Source: an uncultured Planctomycetaceae bacterium (lineage in GTDB: Bacteria; Planctomycetota; Planctomycetia; Pirellulales; Pirellulaceae). Taken from it: a DNA stretch of 7,566 nt. Location of the stretch: positions 1 to 7,566 of the forward strand of contig CALELC010000134.1 of NCBI GenBank assembly GCA_937904535.1, given 5' to 3'. Every line of letters starts with the position of its first letter. The first letter of the stretch is position 1. The position numbers and the translations under genes were made by a program. The notes beneath the pieces were generated by a model. The model did not search any database. It saw nothing but the letters and a program-made list of their open reading frames with translations, and was not told the DNA's origin. Of the stretch, positions 1 to 6,362 are shown in pieces.

Positions 1-815
1 CGGCCCGCCTCGGGGCTCGGGTAACGCTCATCGGTCGGGTCGGTGATGACGGTTTCGGCGTTCGACTGCTCGAAAGCCTTCGCCACGAAGGGATCGATAC
101 GAGCCGCATTGTTACTACAGCCAATTGTTCCAGTGGGGTGGCGATCGTCTGTGTCGACGAGCAAGGCGAGAACTCGATCGTCGTCATCCCGGGAGCCAAC
201 GGGCACCTAACGCCCGCAGATGTTGACGCTTGCGCAGCGGTAATCGCTGCTGCGGATGTCCTGCTGGTGCAGTTGGAGACCCCGCAAGAAACGGTGGCCG
301 CGGCGATCGCGATTGCACGCAAACAGGGCGTGTTAACCATTTTCGATCCCGCGCCTGCGCCCAGTGCGCTGCTGCCTGAACTCCTGAAGGTGCATGTCGT
401 CTGCCCGAACGAGACCGAGGCGGCGGCGATCAGCGGTCTGCCGGTTGCGTCGCTGGACGACGCCATCGCGGCCGCTGGCCGATTGCGAGGTGGCGGCGCT
501 GAACATGTCGTCATCACCCGGGGCAAACGCGGTGCACTCGTCTGCAATCCGGCTGGGACGTGCGAGCCCATTGCTCCGTTCGCCGTTTCGACAATCGACT
601 CCACGGCCGCTGGTGACGCTTTTGCTGCGGGGTTGGGTGTCGCACTTGCGGAGACCGGCGATGTCCGGCAGGCGATCGATTGGGGCTGCGCTGCCGGTGC
701 GCTGGCCGCATCGCGCCGCGGGGCGCAGCAGGCGATGCCGACACGTGCTGAGGTGCTGCATCTTCTGGAACATGGCCAGCGCGTCGGGGCAGAGACCGAC
801 ATGCTGGCACCTTGA
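1..815 (+). CDS. rbsK: Ribokinase, 5' end cut by window edge
   Basis: This is a PfkB-family sugar kinase that most likely phosphorylates D-ribose to ribose 5-phosphate with ATP in the cytoplasm. The frame is open from base 3 (first codon GCC), so the gene starts outside the window; the internal GTG at 138 is not its start. About 270 residues are visible against roughly 309 in E. coli RbsK, so some 40 N-terminal residues, including the Gly-rich sugar-binding segment, are missing. Visible family marks are LIGRVGDDGFG near bases 27-59, the SGVAIVCVDEQGENSIV strand followed by PGAN, the N-E-T-E motif (bases 408-419) that helps bind Mg and phosphate, VVITRGKRGA, and the D-S-T-A-A-G-D anion hole with the catalytic Asp at 615-617. 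The usual GAGD is AAGD here, which the PfkB signature allows. The stop is TGA at 813-815 and rbsB begins 54 bases later. Another PfkB sugar kinase is possible, but the motifs and the neighbouring transporter favour ribokinase. Confidence 0.9.
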   Translation, partial: ARLGARVTLIGRVGDDGFGVRLLESLRHEGIDTSRIVTTANCSSGVAIVCVDEQGENSIVVIPGANGHLTPADVDACAAVIAAADVLLVQLETPQETVAAAIAIARKQGVLTIFDPAPAPSALLPELLKVHVVCPNETEAAAISGLPVASLDDAIAAAGRLRGGGAEHVVITRGKRGALVCNPAGTCEPIAPFAVSTIDSTAAGDAFAAGLGVALAETGDVRQAIDWGCAAGALAASRRGAQQAMPTRAEVLHLLEHGQRVGAETDMLAP

Positions 816-869
816 CGGGCACCGCGAGTCGAAACACCTCATTCAGACAATTTCAAGCATTCCTAGATC

Positions 870-1853
870 ATGTCGAATCACTCAGCTATCCAGAGATCGC
901 CGTTTGTTACCAGCGCCGCAGCGATGTTGCTGTTGTTGTTCTTGGGCTTAACCGGTTGCCGTGGCGCCACCGAGCCACGATCCGATGGGGCCAGCAAGCC
1001 GCGGATCGCGCTGATCATGAAGTCGCTCGCCAATGAGTTCTTCGCGACCATGGCTGAAGGAGCCCAACAGCATCAGGCCGCGCACAGCGACCAGTACGAG
1101 CTGATTGTCAATGGAATCAAAGACGAACGTGATCTTGGACGCCAAGTGGCACTGGTAGAAGAGATGATCGCTCAGCAAGTCGATGCCATTGTGATCGCCC
1201 CGGCTGATTCCAAGGCGCTCGTTCCGGTGCTCAAACGAGCTCAAGCTGCAGGAGTAGTTGTCATCAACATTGACAACAAACTCGATCGTGAAGTGCTGGC
1301 GAGTTCGAACGCTGAGATCCCGTTTGTGGGACCGGATAACCGTAGCGGTGCGCGTCAAGTCGGTGAGTTCTTGGCGCAGCGGCTTCAGGCCGGCGACCCG
1401 GTGGCGGTGCTCGAGGGGATTCCGACATCTTTTAATTCACAGCAGCGCCGCCAGGGATTTGAAGAAGCGATGTCTGCGGCCGGAATCGAAATCGTTGCAA
1501 CTCAGTCGGCTCAGTGGGAAATGGGCATTGCGAACCAAGTTGCCTCGGCGATCCTGAGCGAACATCCAGAGCTCGCTGCGATCCTCGCCTGCAACGACAG
1601 CATGGCACTGGGAGCACTGGCTGCTGCCAAAGCAGCTGGCCGGGCCGGTGAGCTGAAGATCGTTGGCTTCGATAACATCAGCGGCGTCCAACGTGCGATC
1701 CGCGACGGTGAAATCTTGGCCACCGCGGATCAGCATGGTGGGGAACTTGCAGTTTTTGGCATCGAGTACGCGCTGCAGGTGCTCCAGGGCGAATCGCAAC
1801 CGGCTGATAAGGAAACGCCGGTTGATCTGATCACAGCGGAGTCGCTGCCGTGA
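870..1853 (+). CDS. rbsB: Ribose-type ABC transporter substrate-binding lipoprotein
   Basis: This 327-residue periplasmic-binding-protein-like (type I, RbsB family) protein captures a sugar and delivers it to RbsC/RbsA. The N terminus is a lipoprotein signal: a hydrophobic run at residues 16-27 ending in the lipobox L27-T-G-C30, so the protein is probably lipid-anchored, unlike the soluble E. coli RbsB. By eye alignment with E. coli RbsB, several ribose-contact residues are kept: N55, F57, F58, D135, an Arg at 193/194, N242 (in CNDSMALGA), D268 (in VGFDN) and Q288. The position of the Arg that follows the contact Asp in E. coli is N136 (I-D-N-K-L-D), and a contact Phe appears as W216. Ribose is therefore likely because of rbsK next door, but another sugar is possible. 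ATG 870 is the first start after an in-frame TAG at 864-866. No Shine-Dalgarno is visible before it. The TGA overlaps the GTG of rbsA. Confidence 0.9.
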   Translation: MSNHSAIQRSPFVTSAAAMLLLLFLGLTGCRGATEPRSDGASKPRIALIMKSLANEFFATMAEGAQQHQAAHSDQYELIVNGIKDERDLGRQVALVEEMIAQQVDAIVIAPADSKALVPVLKRAQAAGVVVINIDNKLDREVLASSNAEIPFVGPDNRSGARQVGEFLAQRLQAGDPVAVLEGIPTSFNSQQRRQGFEEAMSAAGIEIVATQSAQWEMGIANQVASAILSEHPELAAILACNDSMALGALAAAKAAGRAGELKIVGFDNISGVQRAIRDGEILATADQHGGELAVFGIEYALQVLQGESQPADKETPVDLITAESLP

Positions 1854-3391
1854 CCAGCGGCGGCTCCGCGCCGATCTTATTCGCTGCACATCAGATCGAT
1901 AAGCACTACGCCTCTCCGGTATTGTCCGGTGTCGATCTGCAGCTAGCCGCAGGAGAAATCCGCGCACTGCTCGGTGCCAATGGCGCCGGCAAAAGCACCC
2001 TGTCAAAGATCATCAGCGGTTTGGTGCAGCCAACCGCCGGCAAAATGGTCTTGCGCGGTCAGGTCTATGCTCCTGCATCCAAACGCGATGCCGAGCAGGC
2101 TGGCGTGCAGATTGTACAACAGGAACTCAATCTCGTGGCCGGACTTTCGGTTGCTGAGAACCTGTTCCTCAATCGGTTGCCACGACGATTCGGGTGCATT
2201 TCGCTGCAGCGGCTGTATCGTGATGCTCAGCAGGCGCTGCAGCGGGTAGGGCTCGACGAAGTGCAGCCGACGGCGCCGGTTGAGTCGTTGGGTGTTGGTC
2301 AACAGCAGCTCGTGGAAATCGCTGCGGCGCTGGCTCGCGATTGCCGGGTCCTGATCCTCGATGAGCCGACCGCGGCGCTCACCGATCGAGAAATCGAGCG
2401 TCTGTTTGCTCAGTTGCGCCGGTTGCGGGCGACCGGCACGGGCATGATCTACATCAGTCATCGGCTCGACGAGATACGGGCGATCGCCGATACCGCTACT
2501 GTACTCCGCGATGGACGAGTGGTCGGCACTTCTCGGGTGTCCGAGCTGAGCGTCGCTGACATGGTTCGCCAGATGGTAGGTGACGTGGTTGCGGAACCGC
2601 GTCGCCACCGGTCGTACGTGGGTGCCCCGGTATTACGAGTCGAATCGCTGAGCCGTGCACCCGCCTTTCAAGACGTCAGCTTTACAGTCCAGCGCGGCGA
2701 GCGGCTGGGAATCGCAGGGCTGATTGGTTCTGGCCGAACTGAGTTGTTGCGGGCGATCTTCGGCGCCGATCGTGCCGATTCGGGGCAACTGTGGATCGGC
2801 GAAGAACGACAACCGCGACGCTTTGAGCATCCGCGGCAAGCCGTGGCAGCCGGTGTTGCGATGCTGACAGAAGATCGCAAACAGGACGGTCTGCTGTTGA
2901 CCAAGCCGGTGCGTTTGAACACCAGCATCGCTTTTCTCAAACGTCTGCGTCATGGTTGGGGCACGCTCAATCGGGCGCTGGAAACCAGCGACGCCAACCG
3001 ATTGGCAGCCAAGTTGAGCATCAAATGTGAGTCGGTGGAGCAGCCGGTTGAGGAGCTGAGCGGCGGAAATCAACAGAAAGTCGTCGTGGCGAAATGGCTG
3101 CTGCGCGATGCCGAGGTTTTGCTGCTCGATGAACCGACTCGCGGAGTCGATGTCGCTGCACGGGCGCAGTTGTACGAGCAGTTCGATGAGTTGGCTGCGC
3201 GTGGCAAAGCGCTCGTGATCGTATCGAGCGATTTGCAGGAGCTGATGGAATTATGCGATCGCATTTTGGTCATTTCGGCAGGACGATTGACGGCGGAGTT
3301 CCCACGCGGCCAATGGTCGGAGGAAAAATTGATGGCCGCAGCTTTCCAAGGATACCTGCACGCCGAGGAGTGTCCGCTTGATGTCTCCTGA
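1850..3391 (+). CDS. rbsA: Ribose-type ABC transporter ATPase, two fused nucleotide-binding domains
   Basis: This is a cytoplasmic ATPase that powers sugar import through RbsC; 513 residues against 501 in E. coli RbsA. Domain 1 has Walker A at residues 42-50 (GANGAGKST), the signature SLGVGQQQ at 146-153, Walker B LILDE with D171/E172, and the switch His204 in YISHRLDE. Domain 2 has a degenerate Walker A, G290-L-I-G-S-G-R296-T, where Arg replaces Lys. It also has the signature LSGGNQQ at 403-409, Walker B LLLDE with D427/E428, and VSSDLQE in place of the switch His. This asymmetry is the normal pattern of the family, not damage. The GTG start at 1850 overlaps the rbsB stop as GTGA. A GGAG at 1838-1841, 8 bases upstream, supports this start. 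The 3' end overlaps rbsC by 11 bases, which suggests translational coupling across the three transporter genes. Confidence 0.95.
   Translation: MTSGGSAPILFAAHQIDKHYASPVLSGVDLQLAAGEIRALLGANGAGKSTLSKIISGLVQPTAGKMVLRGQVYAPASKRDAEQAGVQIVQQELNLVAGLSVAENLFLNRLPRRFGCISLQRLYRDAQQALQRVGLDEVQPTAPVESLGVGQQQLVEIAAALARDCRVLILDEPTAALTDREIERLFAQLRRLRATGTGMIYISHRLDEIRAIADTATVLRDGRVVGTSRVSELSVADMVRQMVGDVVAEPRRHRSYVGAPVLRVESLSRAPAFQDVSFTVQRGERLGIAGLIGSGRTELLRAIFGADRADSGQLWIGEERQPRRFEHPRQAVAAGVAMLTEDRKQDGLLLTKPVRLNTSIAFLKRLRHGWGTLNRALETSDANRLAAKLSIKCESVEQPVEELSGGNQQKVVVAKWLLRDAEVLLLDEPTRGVDVAARAQLYEQFDELAARGKALVIVSSDLQELMELCDRILVISAGRLTAEFPRGQWSEEKLMAAAFQGYLHAEECPLDVS
3365..3370 (+). promoter_or_regulatory. Ribosome-binding site of rbsC inside rbsA
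   Basis: GAGGAG lies within the last codons of rbsA. It is 7 bases from a TTG at 3378 and 10 bases from the ATG at 3381, which are adjacent and in the same frame. Spacing slightly favours TTG and codon identity favours ATG, so the exact start of rbsC stays open by one residue. Confidence 0.55.
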
Positions 3392-4430
3392 CCATTCATC
3401 ACAGGCGCCGGCATCGACCGCTACAGAGCGGCGATTCTGGCTCACCGGGGTACTGGAGTACGTCGGGATGTTATTGGTGATCGCAGCACTGGTGTTGATC
3501 TTCAGCAGCTTGAGCGATCGCTTTTTGAATCTGCGAACCGCGACCACGATCGCCAATCAGATTCCTGATCTGACGCTGGTCGCAGTGGGGATGACGTTCG
3601 TGCTCGTAATTGGCGGGATCGACCTTTCCGTTGGTTCGGTCCTGGCGCTGAGCGCGGCGGTGCTCGGTGTGGTGATGGTCGATTGGCAGTGGCCGCTATG
3701 GACGGCAGCGCTGGCATGTTTAGGAGCAGGTCTGCTGTGTGGGGTATTGAACGGCGCGGTGATTGTTGGCGCCGGAATCCCGTCGTTTATCGTGACGCTC
3801 GGAATGTTGGAGATTGCTCGCGGCGGCGCCTATCTGGTGACGCAGTCACAAACCAAATACATCGGCGCAGCGGTCGAGCCGCTGGCTACACCGCTGCCTG
3901 GGGTCGGAGTATCGACTGCGTTTGTGATCGCGGTAATCGCGGTGTGCATCGGCCAGTTCGTGCTCAATCGCATGGTGTTCGGCCGGTACTGCATCGCGAT
4001 CGGAGCCAATGAACGCGCCGTCAAAATGTCTGGAATTGATTCGCGTCCGACGCGGATCATCGTGTTTGCGTTATCCGGCCTCTGCGCAGCGCTCGGCGGC
4101 GTGTTTCATACGGCGCGGTTGGCTTCTGCGGATCCCAATGCCGGCGTGGGGCTGGAATTGGCGGCGATCGCTGCGGTCGTGATCGGCGGCACGAGCCTGA
4201 TGGGCGGACGCGGCTCTGTCACCCGGACGTTTCTCGGGGTGCTGATCATCGCGATCTTGCAAACCGGACTTGCGCAGGTGGGCGCCACGGAGCCCTTCAA
4301 GCGATTGATTACCGGCGCGGTCATCGTGCTCGCCGTGGTAATCGACGCGTGGCGCCATCGGCTGCCGATCCAGCCCTGGGCGGGGATCAGCCGCCTTTGG
4401 TCACGATCTCCCACCGCAGACAAGGGTTGA
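3381..4430 (+). CDS. rbsC: Ribose-type ABC transporter permease
   Basis: This is an integral inner-membrane permease of the RbsC/AraH family (BPD_transp_2), which forms the sugar channel and pairs with RbsA. It has 349 residues from ATG 3381, slightly longer than E. coli RbsC (321). After a polar N-terminal tail of about 25 residues there is a first membrane segment at about 28-44, then further hydrophobic stretches through the protein. Family marks are the GMTFVLVIGGIDLSVGS segment, GIPSFIVTLGML, and the cytoplasmic coupling region around GANERAVKMSGI. AAVVIGGTSLMGGRGS, followed by FLGVLIIAILQTGL, is also typical. An in-frame TTG directly before the ATG could be the start instead. The gene ends with TGA at 4428-4430 and is the last gene of the operon visible here. 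No rbsD or regulator gene lies between these genes. Confidence 0.94.
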   Translation: MSPDHSSQAPASTATERRFWLTGVLEYVGMLLVIAALVLIFSSLSDRFLNLRTATTIANQIPDLTLVAVGMTFVLVIGGIDLSVGSVLALSAAVLGVVMVDWQWPLWTAALACLGAGLLCGVLNGAVIVGAGIPSFIVTLGMLEIARGGAYLVTQSQTKYIGAAVEPLATPLPGVGVSTAFVIAVIAVCIGQFVLNRMVFGRYCIAIGANERAVKMSGIDSRPTRIIVFALSGLCAALGGVFHTARLASADPNAGVGLELAAIAAVVIGGTSLMGGRGSVTRTFLGVLIIAILQTGLAQVGATEPFKRLITGAVIVLAVVIDAWRHRLPIQPWAGISRLWSRSPTADKG

Positions 4431-4437
4431 GCCCTTG
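4421..4437. terminator. Hairpin at the convergent rbsC / small-lipoprotein junction
   Basis: CAAGGG (4421-4426) and CCCTTG (4432-4437) form a perfect 6-bp stem with the 5-base loop TTGAG. The stem starts inside the last codons of rbsC and spans its stop codon. On the other strand it sits about 20 bases past the stop of the convergent lipoprotein gene. It could act in both directions. There is no T-run after either arm, so it is not a classic intrinsic terminator; an RNA 3'-end stabiliser or chance is possible. Confidence 0.4.
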
Positions 4438-4457
4438 GTACCGCGCCTCGGCGAAGC

Positions 4458-4640
4458 TTAGTTGTTATCCAGGGCCGTCTGATTGGGCTGTTGATCGTAA
4501 GGATTGAACTCCGCGCCGGGCGTGCTGTTGTTGCTCGTTTGCGGACGCACCGGTTGTCCTTCGTCGACGTCATTGCAACCCGCTGCGGCACTTAGCAGGC
4601 AGACACACAAACCGAAACTGCAGAGAAAGGATTTCAACAT
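4458..4640 (-). CDS. Small lipoprotein of unknown function
   Basis: This 60-residue protein is not recognised as a known family. Residues 1-21 form a typical lipoprotein signal: Lys3, a hydrophobic core containing Cys7, Cys12 and Cys14, then A-A-G-C22 as lipobox. The mature part is only 39 residues, rich in Asn, Gln, Pro and Asp, and looks unstructured. It contains no membrane segment or obvious motif. Residues +2 and +3 after the lipidated Cys are Asn and Asp. The ATG at 4640 is preceded by AGGA (4649-4652 on the complement) with 8 bases between, which supports a real gene. It is convergent with rbsC, 27 bases away, and downstream of the sulfatase on the same strand after a 153-base spacer. 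The signal peptide and ribosome-binding site are seen; that it is expressed and membrane-anchored is inferred. Confidence 0.68.
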   Translation of the reverse strand: MLKSFLCSFGLCVCLLSAAAGCNDVDEGQPVRPQTSNNSTPGAEFNPYDQQPNQTALDNN

Positions 4641-4648
4641 TCTGGAGG

Positions 4649-4652
4649 TCCT
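4649..4652 (-). promoter_or_regulatory. Ribosome-binding site of the small lipoprotein gene
   Basis: AGGA on the minus strand lies 8 bases before the ATG at 4640. It is a short but well-placed Shine-Dalgarno match and helps decide that this small frame is a gene. Confidence 0.5.
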
Positions 4653-4688
4653 GCATTTTTATGGGGGAGACGAAGTCGGCAATCGCCG

Positions 4689-4714
4689 CTGCCGAGAGAA
4701 TCGCTCGACGGCAG
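4689..4714. repeat. Inverted repeat CTGCCG...CGGCAG in spacer
   Basis: CTGCCG (4689-4694) and CGGCAG (4709-4714) are exact inverted repeats around a 14-base loop. A nested CGAG/CTCG pairing is an alternative. It lies between the sulfatase stop and the small lipoprotein start. It could be part of a 5' leader or a regulator site; its function is unknown. Confidence 0.35.
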
Positions 4715-4739
4715 GCGCACCAGGGTGCGGTGGCTCACT

Positions 4740-4751
4740 CGGCGATCGCCG
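4740..4751. repeat. Perfect 12-base palindrome in spacer
   Basis: CGGCGATCGCCG is its own reverse complement. It lies 43-54 bases beyond the sulfatase stop and about 100 bases before the small lipoprotein start. It contains the octamer GCGATCGC, which recurs in this window. Having no loop, it suits a dimeric protein-binding site better than an RNA hairpin, though it may only reflect the octamer bias. Confidence 0.4.
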
Positions 4752-4757
4752 TGGTCT

Positions 4758-4770
4758 GCTTCTGCGAAGC
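4758..4770 (-). terminator. Possible hairpin downstream of the sulfatase
   Basis: On the minus strand GCTTC-GCA-GAAGC gives a 5-bp stem with a 3-base loop, 23 bases after the sulfatase stop. There is no T-run behind it, but the 12-base palindrome at 4740-4751 follows within a few bases. Position suits a 3'-end structure; the stem is short, so confidence is low. Confidence 0.3.
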
Positions 4771-4793
4771 GTGTTCCAACGGCAACGACTCGT

Positions 4794-6248
4794 TCAATTT
4801 TCGATCAGACCGGGAAACACGGAGGTCAATTCCAGCGGGTCATCGAACTGACGCTGGAGTTCACGCAGTTGGGCGAAGAGTTCGCGGATCAGCGGCCGAC
4901 TGGACGGTTGGTCAGCCAAGTCGTGACGCTCATCGGGGTCACGTTGGAGGTCGAACAAGCGGACAACCTGCGCTTGGGGATAGAGGATCAGCTTGTGCTG
5001 CTGCGTGCGGATGCTTCGCTGCAGCTGCAGGTAGCTGCCGTAGATGGCTGAGTATCGACTCGGTTCGCCGCGCAGGAGTGGTAGCAGATTCTGGAACTCG
5101 ACGTGGTCCGGGGCTGGGACTCCGGCGAACGCAAGCGTCGTCGGCATCACGTCCTGCAAGTAGATCGGTTCATCAATGACTCGCCCGGATTCCACACCCG
5201 GACCGACGACGATGAACGGGACTCGAACGCTGTGATCATATTGGTTTTGCTTGCCCATCAGCCCGTGCTGACCGACCGCTAGTCCGTGATCGGAGGTAAA
5301 GAAAACCCAGGTGTTGTCGGCCTTGCCCGAAGCAGCGAGCGCATCCAGTATCCGGCCAATTTGCTCGTCCAAATGAGTGATGATTGCAAAATATTCTTGG
5401 CGGTGTCGCGCAATGGCCTCAGCGGTCCGTGGAAAAGGAGCCAAGCGTTCATCACGCAACGACGGCCCGCAACCGATCGCATCCGCGTAGGGATAGTTGA
5501 CAAGAAAACTGGTCGGAATACGCAGCTTGTCGAGCGGATAGAGATCGACGAACCGCTGCGGCGACTGCCGTGGGTCATGCGGCGCATTGAACGCTAAGTA
5601 CATGAAGAAGGGCGCGTCTTCGTTGGCGGCTTGCTGGATGAAATTGACACTGTGTTCGCCAACTACCTCGGTCCAATGGGTTCCGCCGGCCCAGTAACCA
5701 CCCTGCGCGACATCGGTCGGCGACCACGGGTCGGGGCCAGTCGCTGGCGGGCGATTGTAGGACGTCGGTGTATCGGTAGGCATTCCCGGCCGCGGATCGC
5801 GGACGACATCAAAGGCCCGCTGGACATTGGCAGGCGTGTGCCACTTGCCGGTCATATAGGTACGGTAGCCAGCCGCTTTTAGGTACTCGCTCCACCAACG
5901 CCCCGCTTGTCGCTCGGCTTCGGCGGTGGCATGGGCGCGCTGCGCACGCCAGACCGAGCGACCACTATTGAGCATCATCCGGCTGGCGATACACACCGCC
6001 CCGCTCCACGATCCCATGTTGTAAGCGTGTGAGAAGGTCGTTCCCGCACGCGCTAATCGGTCGAGATTCGGTGTCTGGACTTCATCAAATCCATGGGCTG
6101 CGATCGTTTGGAAGGACTGGTCGTCGCTGAAAATGAATACGATGTTTGGCTGGCTGCCAACCGCTGGGTCTTCGGCCGCGGCTGGGAATGCCGCGACCAT
6201 CGACATGAATCCAGCGATCCAAACCGCTACTCTGCTGGCTCGCCACAT
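4794..6248 (-). CDS. Secreted Cys-type sulfatase (S1 / alkaline-phosphatase superfamily)
   Basis: This 484-residue enzyme hydrolyses sulfate esters; the substrate cannot be told from sequence alone. Residues 1-25 look like a Sec signal peptide, with Arg3/Arg6, a hydrophobic core and A23-A-A25 before E26. Catalytic marks run in family order. FSDDQ supplies metal ligands D42/D43. C86-I-A-S-R90, followed by a Leu and S-G-R, is the site where Cys becomes formylglycine, with Ala in the place of the common Pro. K135 and H137 lie in TGKWH, H224 in NAPHDP, D320/H321 in TSDHG and K333 in MGKQNQYDH. The C-terminal region has the usual LFDLQRDPDERHDLA. Length is normal and all key residues are present, so it should be active if a maturation enzyme (anSME type) exists elsewhere. 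A GAGGA (6255-6259) sits 6 bases before the ATG. It probably acts on sulfated glycans outside the cytoplasm, which is inference. Confidence 0.93.
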   Translation of the reverse strand: MWRASRVAVWIAGFMSMVAAFPAAAEDPAVGSQPNIVFIFSDDQSFQTIAAHGFDEVQTPNLDRLARAGTTFSHAYNMGSWSGAVCIASRMMLNSGRSVWRAQRAHATAEAERQAGRWWSEYLKAAGYRTYMTGKWHTPANVQRAFDVVRDPRPGMPTDTPTSYNRPPATGPDPWSPTDVAQGGYWAGGTHWTEVVGEHSVNFIQQAANEDAPFFMYLAFNAPHDPRQSPQRFVDLYPLDKLRIPTSFLVNYPYADAIGCGPSLRDERLAPFPRTAEAIARHRQEYFAIITHLDEQIGRILDALAASGKADNTWVFFTSDHGLAVGQHGLMGKQNQYDHSVRVPFIVVGPGVESGRVIDEPIYLQDVMPTTLAFAGVPAPDHVEFQNLLPLLRGEPSRYSAIYGSYLQLQRSIRTQQHKLILYPQAQVVRLFDLQRDPDERHDLADQPSSRPLIRELFAQLRELQRQFDDPLELTSVFPGLIEN

Positions 6249-6254
6249 GCCTCA

Positions 6255-6259
6255 TCCTC
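6255..6259 (-). promoter_or_regulatory. Ribosome-binding site of the sulfatase gene
   Basis: GAGGA on the minus strand lies 6 bases before the ATG at 6248. It fixes the start that also gives a complete signal peptide. Confidence 0.6.
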
Positions 6260-6287
6260 GTCTTGCAACCGCGTCAGAAGTGGTCCG

Positions 6288-6304
6288 ATCGGCGTAGTGC
6301 CGAT
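6288..6304. repeat. Inverted repeat between the 2-oxoadipate dioxygenase-like gene and the sulfatase
   Basis: ATCGGC (6288-6293) and GCCGAT (6299-6304) form a perfect 6-bp stem with a 5-base loop. The left arm overlaps a second palindrome, CCGATCGG (6285-6292). The site is about 40 bases before the sulfatase ATG and about 60 bases after the stop of the upstream gene. It could be an operator, a leader hairpin or a terminator; no T-run follows it. Confidence 0.38.
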
Positions 6305-6362
6305 GCGCTGGCCCTAATCTAGCAAGCACGGCTACCGAGTTCCGCAAGTGGAGACCGCTTGA

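Noticed and set aside
138..140. GTG as the ribokinase start
   Set aside because: The same frame is open back to base 3 and encodes conserved ribokinase sequence (LIGRVGDDGFG), so the gene starts outside the window.
812..851. Promoter for rbsB with TTGACG as -35 box
   Set aside because: No -10-like hexamer lies 16-18 bases downstream; GACAAT at 846-851 is 28 bases away. The TTGACG also contains the rbsK stop codon.
394..951. Long frame overlapping ribokinase and the rbsB start
   Set aside because: It is Arg-rich shadow sequence in another frame of two recognised genes.
2717..2740. Degenerate second Walker A in RbsA as a sign of an inactive or broken gene
   Set aside because: Lys-to-Arg in the second domain and loss of its switch His are normal for RbsA-type fused ATPases.
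4641..4690. Promoter with CATAAA -10 and TTGCCG -35 for the small lipoprotein
   Set aside because: The spacer would be only about 13 bases; alternative pairings lose the hexamer match.
4661..5179. Plus-strand open frame over the spacer and sulfatase 3' end
   Set aside because: It is antisense to a sulfatase with complete catalytic motifs. Its predicted protein is Arg/Ala/Gly-rich with no recognisable domain, typical of a shadow frame in GC-rich DNA.
6310..6345. Promoter with a TAGATT -10 for the sulfatase
   Set aside because: The only TTG-containing -35 match is at 20 bases spacing and both boxes are weak, so I do not call it.
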